64,000 nucleotides of DNA, taken from positions 930,001-994,000 of the forward strand of contig NZ_JASZYF010000001.1 in NCBI RefSeq assembly GCF_030317115.1. The letters are read 5' to 3'. Origin of the DNA: Variovorax gracilis (GTDB lineage Bacteria > Pseudomonadota > Gammaproteobacteria > Burkholderiales > Burkholderiaceae_C). Below, piece after piece: positions 57,826-64,000 of the stretch (position 1 is its first letter; each line of letters opens with the position of its first letter). The notes under the pieces are model-generated. The model saw only the letters and a list, made by a program, of their open reading frames with translations. It did no database searches and was not told where the DNA came from. The translations under genes and the position numbers were made by a program.

Positions 57826-58776
57826 CTAAAGGAATCGATTGGTGAGCGCCATCACGGCCGACAGAGTGACGAGCGCCAGCCCGGTCGACACCACGACGCT
57901 CGCCGTCACCAGTTCTTCCGCCGTGCGATAGCGCTGCGAGAACAGGAAGACGTTGGCGCCGATCGGCAGCGCCGCGGCCACGACCATCACCGTCAGCGGC
58001 AGGCCGCGCAGGCCCAAAGCCAGGCCGATGCCGACCACCAGCAGCGGATGCACCACGTTCTTGACCAGCGCCTGCACCATCGCCCCCCGCCAATGCGCGC
58101 CGACCGGCGTCAGCGCCAGCGTGATGCCGACCATGACCAGCGCCACGGGGCTGAAGGCGCCGCCGAGCAGGGCGATCGGCTTGTCGATGGCCTCGGGCAT
58201 CTGCATGCCCGTCTGCGCGAACAGCAGGCCCGCGATGATCGGGAGCGGCACCGGATGAATGATCGCGTTGTAGAGCGCCCGACCGACCGTGCGCATCATC
58301 GAACGGCGCTCCTCACCGCTCGTCGACGCATGCTCGTGCGCCACCGCCAGCTCGAGGACCACCGTCGCGCTGGTCAGGAGCACCAGCGAATGCAACGAGA
58401 TCAGCGTGAGCAGCACGATCATGCCTTCGGGCCCGTAGGCCAGGCCGATCAGCGCAATGCCGATCATCACGGTGTTGCTGTAGGTGTTGGCCAGTGCGAG
58501 CACCGCCGCCGTCCGGTTGAAGCCGCGCCACAGCAGGGTCGCCGCGAAGATCAGCCCCGCCGCAATGAAATACGCGGCGACCGGCCGCAAGCTCAGTTGC
58601 TCGACGTGCACCGTGCTCATCGAGCGAAACAGGAGCGCAGGCGCAAGCAGCAGGAAGATCAGGTTCGACAGGTCCCTCACCGCCTTTCCGCCGACCCATC
58701 CTCGTCGCCCGGCAAGGTAGCCCGCGGCGATGAGCAGGACGACGGGCAGGAGCGAGGAAAGTACGGACGCATTCAC
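57826..58776 (-). CDS. AEC-family (auxin efflux carrier-type) transporter
   Basis: Inner-membrane carrier of 316 residues with ten hydrophobic helices split by a polar middle (HEHASTSGEERRSM). The second half has IIHPVPLPIIAGLLFA and VKNVVHPLLVVGIGLALGL, typical of AEC permeases, which move malonate, malate or other organic acids. Stop is adjacent to the pdxH stop, so the pair converge without a gap. Confidence 0.88.
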   Translation of the reverse strand: MNASVLSSLLPVVLLIAAGYLAGRRGWVGGKAVRDLSNLIFLLLAPALLFRSMSTVHVEQLSLRPVAAYFIAAGLIFAATLLWRGFNRTAAVLALANTYSNTVMIGIALIGLAYGPEGMIVLLTLISLHSLVLLTSATVVLELAVAHEHASTSGEERRSMMRTVGRALYNAIIHPVPLPIIAGLLFAQTGMQMPEAIDKPIALLGGAFSPVALVMVGITLALTPVGAHWRGAMVQALVKNVVHPLLVVGIGLALGLRGLPLTVMVVAAALPIGANVFLFSQRYRTAEELVTASVVVSTGLALVTLSAVMALTNRFL

Positions 58777-58821
58777 CGCGGCGAGGATACATGGCGCGCA
58801 CCGGCCGAGCGCGCACCAGCC

Positions 58822-59130
58822 TCACACGGTGGGCAGGCGATCGAACTGGCCGACGCGTTCGACCGGCGACCGCAGCGAATTCACTTCGAGGCTGTCCACC
58901 ACTGCCGACGGCACGCCGTTGCGCAGCCAGGCGCACATTTCCGCAAGCTGCTCCGGCGATCCCTGCACCATCACCTCGACCGAGCCGTCCGTCCGGTTGC
59001 GAACCCAGCCGGTGATGCCGAGTGCGCGCGCCTGGCAAACGCAGGCTTCCCTAAAGCCGACGCCTTGCACGATGCCCCGCACCCGAGCCAGCCGGCTTTC
59101 CACCGATTCAACATGCTGCTCAGTACGCAT
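58822..59130 (-). CDS. acyP: Acylphosphatase
   Basis: Enzyme of 102 residues that hydrolyses acyl phosphates. Catalytic R27 (VQGVGFRE) and N45 (GWVRNRTDGSVEV) are in place. GGAG is 7 bases before the ATG. A 23-codon reading frame (59191-59120) overlaps its start; I cannot tell if that is translated. The 129 bases upstream to the TonB receptor gene show no terminator. Confidence 0.92.
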   Translation of the reverse strand: MRTEQHVESVESRLARVRGIVQGVGFREACVCQARALGITGWVRNRTDGSVEVMVQGSPEQLAEMCAWLRNGVPSAVVDSLEVNSLRSPVERVGQFDRLPTV

Positions 59131-59259
59131 GTGCCGTCTCCATGAGTTCCACGCCTTCCGATTCGCCGGATCGAAGTTGCATCGCCTTCATCGTCGCGCC
59201 CTGACTCACCTGCGGGAACAGTACTTTCCCTCTGGAGACGGAATACTTAACGCTCGCGG

Positions 59260-61362
59260 CTAGAAAGTTGCGCGCAGCCCCAGCTTGAGCGACCTCCCCG
59301 GCAACGGGGCGTTGGGATACACGGTCGTCGTCAGGATCGATGTCGCGCTGTAGGCGAGCTGGTTGGTGATGTTGTCGATGCGCGCATACCAGGTGAGGTT
59401 GGCGCGCTGCACGCGCATCTTGTAGGTGAGCGCGGCATTCCACAGCGTATAGGCATCGGTCGGAATGTCGCCGAAGGGTGGCACGCGGTCCTGCGCCGCG
59501 TAGTGGTCGAAGCCCACGCGCGCCGTCCACGGGCCATTGCCGTAGGCCAAGGTGGAACCCACGCGTGCCGGCGCGATGCGCGGCAGCGGCAGGTTGGTGT
59601 CGGTGTTCGTGGCCCGCACCAGATCGGCTCGCCATTCGAGGTCCAGCGTGGCCGCGTCGTCCAGGCGGGAGAACCCGCCCGTACCCAGCAGCCGGAGGTT
59701 GCCGTTGGCCTCGATGCCGGTGAAGCGCGCGGGCACGCCCCGATAGACGTATTCGGCAAAGGTCTCGGGGAACAGAAGCCCTTCGGGCGTGTCGACCGGA
59801 GGCGGATTGACTTCGCCATCCGCACCGCGCTCGCGGCCCGTTGCCGTGAGCCCGATGTAGTTGCTGAAACGCGTGACGTAGGCATTGACGCTGGCGGTGT
59901 TGGGCCCGTCCTTCCATTGGGCGCCCATTTCGAAGCCGGTCGATTTCTCCTTCTTCAGGTCCGGATCGCCGATTTCCCACGCGGCCGTCGCGACGTGCGG
60001 GCCATTGGCGAACAGTTCATAGTCCTTGGGTGCCCGCTCGGTGTAGGCGAGGTTCGACGTGAGCTGCCATTGCGGCGTCAGGTTGACGAGCGCGCCGAAG
60101 GCCGCGCTGCTCGGCGTGAAGTTGCGCTCGCCGACGAAGAATCGCGTGACCTCCGGGTTCTGGGGATCGCCCAGCGACTGCACCTTGACCTGTTCGGTCC
60201 GCGCGCCGAAGTTCAGGCGGCCCCATGAGGTGCCCAGGTCCTCGTTCAGGAACAGCGCATTCGACCGCGTCCGGCTGTTCGGCGCGAATGCCTCCTCCCC
60301 CGATGCCGAGAAGCGGCCGCTGTCGCTTGTGAAGCCGATGAGGCCCTCGAGATTGCCGATGCGCTGGTGGCGCGCCTCGAGGCGGAAGTCGTTGCTGTCG
60401 TTGGTGAATACCGTTTCGGGCAACGGCCCTTCGAACTCGGTGTGGCGGTATTCGGTCCGGCTCAGCTTGGCGTGGACGTTGGTGAAGAAGCCACCCGGCT
60501 GCCATTCGCCCTCCAGCGCGTAGCGGTCGGAATTCATGCGGATGGTGACGTCGTCCTCGGCCACGGTGCCGTAGTCGCTGCGGTAGGTGCTCACCGATGC
60601 ACCGAGCCAGCCCTTGTCGAAGAACATCGTGCCGCCCAACGCTCCGCCGTCCGCCTGGTTGGCCGAGTTGCACAGCTTGTAGGCGATGCCGGGCCGTTGC
60701 GGATTGGCGCAAGGGATGGCGAGCGGCACCTTGACGTCGTCCGAATTGCGGCTGAAAGCATCCACGTGCAGGGCATAGCGGTTGTTGCCGCCTTCGAGCA
60801 CCACGCCGCCGGCCTTTTCCCGATTGCCGGTTGCGAAGCCTGCGTCGGCTCGCCCGCCGAAGCCTTCGATCGGCTCTGTCGGAATGCGGTTGTCGATCAC
60901 GTTGACCACGCCGCCCACCGCGCTGCCGCCGTACTGGAGAGCCGACGGCCCCCGAAGCACTTCGAGGCGATCGGTGACGAGGACATCGACGGGCACTGAA
61001 TGGTCGTAGCTCAGCGCCGAAGCGTCGGGTGCGGAACCGCCGTTCTGCAGGATGCGGATGCGGTCGCCGTCCTGGCCTCGGATGGTGGGCCGGCTGGCAT
61101 TGGGGCCGAAGTAGGTGCTGCTCACACCCGGCACGCCGTTCAGCGTCTCGCCGAGCGTGGATTGGGACTTGAGAAGCAGCGCGTCCCTGGCCAGCGAGGT
61201 GGTCGGCGAAATCGTGTCGCTGGCGCCGAGCGGATTGCCGGTGACGGTGACTTCACGCAGGGTGTCGGCGGAAGCGTCCGCATCGGATTGAGCCCAGGCG
61301 ACGCAGGAGGCAAGGGAAAGCACGGCAACGCCCACGGCATTGCGACGGAAAAAAGATGGCAT
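59260..61362 (-). CDS. TonB-dependent receptor, ZnuD-like
   Basis: Outer-membrane receptor of 700 residues. A signal peptide ends at VAWAQ; the plug has EVTVTGNPLGASDTISPTTS, NGVPGVSSTYFGPNASRPTIRG and LEVLRGPSALQYGGSAVGGVVNVIDNRIP. The barrel ends in a C-terminal phenylalanine (LGLRATF). The plug's wording resembles ZnuD/zinc-type receptors. A surface loop holds two cysteines about 15 residues apart (near residues 218-234). Start at 61362. It lies downstream of a small His-containing protein, as ZnuD-like genes often do. Iron- or zinc-specific control is not seen. Confidence 0.85.
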   Translation of the reverse strand: MPSFFRRNAVGVAVLSLASCVAWAQSDADASADTLREVTVTGNPLGASDTISPTTSLARDALLLKSQSTLGETLNGVPGVSSTYFGPNASRPTIRGQDGDRIRILQNGGSAPDASALSYDHSVPVDVLVTDRLEVLRGPSALQYGGSAVGGVVNVIDNRIPTEPIEGFGGRADAGFATGNREKAGGVVLEGGNNRYALHVDAFSRNSDDVKVPLAIPCANPQRPGIAYKLCNSANQADGGALGGTMFFDKGWLGASVSTYRSDYGTVAEDDVTIRMNSDRYALEGEWQPGGFFTNVHAKLSRTEYRHTEFEGPLPETVFTNDSNDFRLEARHQRIGNLEGLIGFTSDSGRFSASGEEAFAPNSRTRSNALFLNEDLGTSWGRLNFGARTEQVKVQSLGDPQNPEVTRFFVGERNFTPSSAAFGALVNLTPQWQLTSNLAYTERAPKDYELFANGPHVATAAWEIGDPDLKKEKSTGFEMGAQWKDGPNTASVNAYVTRFSNYIGLTATGRERGADGEVNPPPVDTPEGLLFPETFAEYVYRGVPARFTGIEANGNLRLLGTGGFSRLDDAATLDLEWRADLVRATNTDTNLPLPRIAPARVGSTLAYGNGPWTARVGFDHYAAQDRVPPFGDIPTDAYTLWNAALTYKMRVQRANLTWYARIDNITNQLAYSATSILTTTVYPNAPLPGRSLKLGLRATF

Positions 61363-61399
61363 CTGGGAACACTCGTTGAATCGATGGAAAGCCGGCAGC

Positions 61400-61416
61400 C
61401 ACCCGCAGGGCGGGTG
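61400..61416. promoter_or_regulatory. Hairpin between the small protein and the TonB receptor
   Basis: CACCCGC-AGG-GCGGGTG, a perfect repeat in the 75-base gap before the receptor start. It may be a leader structure or a partial attenuator. No T-run follows. Confidence 0.4.
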
Positions 61417-61437
61417 CAGCTCGGCAAGCAAGGGGAT

Positions 61438-61830
61438 TCAGCGAGTGGAAGGCGGGCCGCGCGCGTCGAAGAGCGCGACCCATCGGGCGAGCGCCTCGCC
61501 CTCGAGCCACGCGAAAGTGGCGGCCGGCAGCATGACCGGAAGGAAGACAGGCGGCACGCAGAGTGCGGCCGAGCCGTGGGACAACTGGTCGTACAGGCGG
61601 CAATCGGCGTCGGTGTGAGCGCCGAACAGTTCGAGAAGGCCGCCTTGCGAGTGGCCTGCGCTCGCAGCCTTCGCCGTGTCGGCAACTTGTGCGGACACAG
61701 CGGGCGCGTGCGGGCTCAGAGGGCCATGCACCATGCGATGCATGAACCCGAGCGTCGTCGCGAGCCACAACGCGAACGCCACCACGCACACGAGGGCGCG
61801 CGTTCGGATATGGCTTGTGGCAATTCGCAT
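61438..61830 (-). CDS. DUF2946-like small exported protein
   Basis: 130 residues with one N-terminal membrane helix (about 11-30) followed by HRMVHG, a Gly/Ala linker, and a conserved-looking DADCRLYDQLSHGSAALCVPP with two cysteines, then a second hydrophobic stretch. I recall similar short proteins ahead of ZnuD-type TonB receptors in Burkholderiales; function unknown, metal handling suspected from the His/Cys. Start MRIATSH at 61830, 31 bases after msrA. Confidence 0.6.
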   Translation of the reverse strand: MRIATSHIRTRALVCVVAFALWLATTLGFMHRMVHGPLSPHAPAVSAQVADTAKAASAGHSQGGLLELFGAHTDADCRLYDQLSHGSAALCVPPVFLPVMLPAATFAWLEGEALARWVALFDARGPPSTR

Positions 61831-61861
61831 GGGGTGGGAAGGATACCGGGCTTCGGACTGC

Positions 61862-62413
61862 TCAGGACTTGACGCGTGCCGCAAAGGTCTTCTGGAACTT
61901 CTCGACCTTGGGGCCCACCACGAACGCGCAATAGCCCTGGTTCGGGTTGTTCAGGAAGTAGTCCTGGTGGTAGGCCTCGGCCGTCGAGTAGTTGTCGAGC
62001 GGCTTGACCTCCGTGACGATGGGCGCGCGGTAGGTCTTGCTGTCGCCGATCTCGCGGATCACGTCTTCGGCGACCTTTTTCTGCTCGTCGTTCGTGTAGT
62101 AGATGCCGCTGCGGTACTGCGTGCCGACGTCGTTGCCCTGCCGGTTGAGCGTGGTCGGGTCATGCACGACGAAGAAGATCTCCAGGATTTCGCGCAGCGC
62201 GATCTGCGCCGGATCAAACGCCACCTTGACGACCTCGGCGTGCCCGGTGCGCCCGGTGCAGACCTGCTCGTAGCTCGGATTCACCGCCTGGCCGTTGCTG
62301 TAGCCGGATTCGACATCCACCACGCCCTGCACACGGTCGAACACTGCTTCCGTGCACCAGAAGCAGCCGCCGCCCAGCACGATGGTTTCGGTTTGCGGTG
62401 ATGGCGTCGACAT
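61862..62413 (-). CDS. msrA: Peptide methionine sulfoxide reductase MsrA
   Basis: Repair enzyme of 183 residues that reduces methionine-S-sulfoxide. The catalytic cysteine C17 is in GGGCFWCTEAVF with C20 nearby, and NQGYCAF near the C-terminus has a resolving cysteine. Family text: GYSNG and YHQDYF. The start MSTPSPQ at 62413 leaves a 98-base divergent gap to the TetR gene, containing that regulator's operator. Confidence 0.96.
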   Translation of the reverse strand: MSTPSPQTETIVLGGGCFWCTEAVFDRVQGVVDVESGYSNGQAVNPSYEQVCTGRTGHAEVVKVAFDPAQIALREILEIFFVVHDPTTLNRQGNDVGTQYRSGIYYTNDEQKKVAEDVIREIGDSKTYRAPIVTEVKPLDNYSTAEAYHQDYFLNNPNQGYCAFVVGPKVEKFQKTFAARVKS

Positions 62414-62486
62414 GTGAACTCCGTCATTGAATTGGGCGAAGCCCGCATTGTCGCGGCTTGACGTCAACGAGGCGGCTCACTACATT

Positions 62487-62500
62487 ACTAACCCGTCAGT
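62487..62500. promoter_or_regulatory. Probable TetR operator
   Basis: ACTAAC-CC-GTCAGT is an imperfect palindrome, extended as TTACTAACCCGTCAGTCATT, of the ACTnACnnGTnAGT type that I associate with TetR-family repressors of RND pumps. It is 11 bases before the tetR ATG, so it probably autoregulates tetR and the pump. Confidence 0.6.
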
Positions 62501-62511
62501 CATTAACTATC

Positions 62512-63189
62512 ATGCCCGCCCCCCGATTCCTCAGCGACAAGCTTTGCCCCGTGCGAAGCAAGCGGGAGCGCCGCAAGGAGGCCCGTCCCGGGGAGTTGCT
62601 GGAAGCCGCGCTGGATCTGTTCGTCGACAAGGGCTTCGCAGCCACCCGCTCGGAGGAAGTGGCGGCCCGGGCCGGCGTCTCCAAGGGCACCCTCTTCCTC
62701 TATTTTCCAAGCAAGGAAGAGCTGTTCAAGGCCGTGGTCATCGAGAACCTCGCCGGCCGCTTCACCGAGTGGAACAAGGAATTCGACGAATACGAGGGCA
62801 CCACCGCCGACATGCTGCGCTACTGCATGCATGTGTGGTGGGAGCGAGTCGGCTCCACCAAGGCCTCCGGCCTGACCAAACTGATGATGAGCGAGGGGCG
62901 GAACTTCCCCGAACTCGCCGAGTTCTATCGGCGCGAGGTGGTGCGGCCGGGGCACGAACTGCTGCGGCGCATCCTGCAACGCGGTATCGACCGTGGCGAA
63001 TTCGCGCCGATCGACGTCGACCTCGCGATCTACACCGTCATCGCGCCGATGATCTTCCTCATGCTCACCAAGCATGCGGCGGCCATCTGCGTCGACGGCG
63101 AAACGGACATCGACCCCGAGAAATACCTGGCGATCCAGACGGAGACCGTGCTGCACGGGCTCTGCGTGCCGCCGAGAGCGCCTGAATGA
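62512..63189 (+). CDS. TetR/AcrR-family repressor
   Basis: 225 residues. The N-terminal helix-turn-helix is LLEAALDLFVDKGFAATRSEEVAARAGVSKGTLFLYFPSKEELFKA; the remainder is the helical ligand domain. It should repress the RND pump whose adaptor overlaps its last four bases (ATGA), and is divergent from msrA. Start MPAPRF at 62512. Confidence 0.92.
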   Translation: MPAPRFLSDKLCPVRSKRERRKEARPGELLEAALDLFVDKGFAATRSEEVAARAGVSKGTLFLYFPSKEELFKAVVIENLAGRFTEWNKEFDEYEGTTADMLRYCMHVWWERVGSTKASGLTKLMMSEGRNFPELAEFYRREVVRPGHELLRRILQRGIDRGEFAPIDVDLAIYTVIAPMIFLMLTKHAAAICVDGETDIDPEKYLAIQTETVLHGLCVPPRAPE

Positions 63190-64000
63190 AAAGAACATTG
63201 AAGTGGGTCGTCGCGGCCCTGGTCCTGATCCTCGTCATCGGCGGGGTGCTCCGCGCCGTGGGTGCTCGCAAGGCGCAGCAGGCTGCGGTCGCCGCCGGCG
63301 GCACCGTGGCGGAAACGACGGTCGAGTTGTCGCCCAACGACGTGGTGCGCGTCAAGCGACGCGAGTTGGCCGAGACGTTGTCGGTGTCGGGCACGCTCAA
63401 GGCGGTGGACTCGGCGCAGGTCAAGGCCCGAGTCGCCGGCGAGCTGATCGGCCTCACCGTGCGCGAGGGCGACAACGTGACCGCCGGGCAGGTCATCGCG
63501 CGCATCGACCCGGTCGAGTACCAGTCGCGCGTGCGCCAGGCGCAGGAGCAGGCAGATTCCGCACGCGCGCAAGCCGAGGTGGCCCAGCGCACCTTTGACA
63601 ACAACAAGGCGCTGGTCGACCAGGGCTTCATCTCCAGGACCGCGCTGGAGACTTCGCAATCGAATCTCAACTCGGCCCTCTCGACCCACCGCGCCGCACT
63701 CGCCGCGGTGGAGATGGCGCGCAAGTCGCTCGACGACACGGTGCTCAAGAGCCCCATCACCGGGCAGGTGTCCCAGCGGCTCGCGCAGTCGGGCGAACGC
63801 GTCGGCATCGACACCAAGGTGATCGAGGTGGTCGACCTGAGCCGCATCGAGGTCGAGGCCACCGTCGCTGCCGCCGATTCGGTCGCGGTGCGCGTGGGCC
63901 AGCGCGCGACCTTGCAGATCGAAGGCAGCAGCGCCGTCGATCCGAAGAGCGGCGAGCGCAGCGTCGGCGCCACCGTAGTGCGCGTGAATCCGAGCGCACA
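63186..64000 (+). CDS. RND efflux periplasmic adaptor (membrane fusion protein), cut by window edge
   Basis: 271 codons are visible before the right edge. One N-terminal membrane helix (about 7-25) is followed by the lipoyl half-motif VSGTLKAVDSAQVKARVAGEL, VREGDNVTAGQVIARIDPVEY, a coiled-coil hairpin (about 115-180), and the second half VLKSPITGQVSQRLAQSGERV. It links an RND pump to an outer-membrane channel. The pump gene would lie beyond the window. Starts inside the tetR stop. Confidence 0.92.
   Translation, partial: MKRTLKWVVAALVLILVIGGVLRAVGARKAQQAAVAAGGTVAETTVELSPNDVVRVKRRELAETLSVSGTLKAVDSAQVKARVAGELIGLTVREGDNVTAGQVIARIDPVEYQSRVRQAQEQADSARAQAEVAQRTFDNNKALVDQGFISRTALETSQSNLNSALSTHRAALAAVEMARKSLDDTVLKSPITGQVSQRLAQSGERVGIDTKVIEVVDLSRIEVEATVAAADSVAVRVGQRATLQIEGSSAVDPKSGERSVGATVVRVNPSA

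Noticed and set aside
59120..59191. 23-codon frame overlapping the acyP start
   Set aside because: No clear Shine-Dalgarno sequence, no similarity I know; could be a coupled leader peptide, but it cannot be supported.

Overview
This 64 kb window is dense, GC-rich chromosomal DNA of a soil or plant-associated betaproteobacterium. Comamonadaceae close to Variovorax is the best guess. The reasons are three orphan Bug (TctC-type) periplasmic receptors, a CYP116B-like P450, a membrane-anchored TAXI protein, a short FbpC, split edd/eda and dgo gene sets, and strong ATGA/GTGA overlap coupling between genes. I see no rRNA, tRNA, CRISPR array, insertion sequence or prophage. Almost all of the sequence is coding, and no gene-free stretch reaches 300 bases. 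The longest is the 294-base leader region between vapB and rhlE.

Layout. 0-5.5 kb: a self-sufficient P450 (cut by the window edge) and a Bug receptor lie divergent from an IclR regulator, followed by an acyl-CoA ligase and an OsmC protein. 5.5-11 kb: a Bug receptor, a complete polar amino-acid ABC transporter, a DUF1439 protein and a lipoprotein glycerophosphodiesterase. 11-17 kb: a CadR/PbrR-like MerR regulator, a DadA-like FAD enzyme, an S58 Ntn peptidase, a TAXI receptor and a PQQ sugar dehydrogenase. 17-22 kb: vapBC joined to ettA, and rhlE with a structured leader. 21.7-28.9 kb: a Bug receptor, hydroxyacid dehydrogenase, GntR regulator and sugar ABC transporter, all on the minus strand.

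28.9-41 kb is the most interesting part. Eight minus-strand genes (a Dpp-type importer, a fold-III PLP amino-acid deaminase, an RpiR regulator and an N-acyl-D-amino-acid deacylase) are divergent from ridA-dgoK-dgoA and a class II aldolase. Two GTAAT-N3-ATTAC palindromes, about seven helical turns apart, lie in the shared promoter region. Read together the genes spell import, deacetylation, deamination, enamine clearance, phosphorylation and aldol cleavage. That is the logic of oxidative catabolism of an N-acetylated 2-amino sugar acid (N-acetyl-galactosaminate or -glucosaminate), although simple D-amino-acid use is the main alternative.

41-64 kb: a LivK-like receptor; a marR-MFS-MATE-SDR operon divergent from a thioesterase across two perfect palindromes; a Fur-box-controlled ferric iron importer; GST, glyoxalase I, and the edd-eda-HAD operon; an OmpA-like protein, ChaC, SodC, a MobA-like transferase, PdxH, an AEC transporter and acylphosphatase; a ZnuD-like TonB receptor with a small partner; MsrA; and a TetR regulator leading into an RND adaptor that is cut by the right edge. 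Start codons were chosen by Shine-Dalgarno spacing, gene overlap and family length. Functions rest on motif reading only, since no database search was possible.
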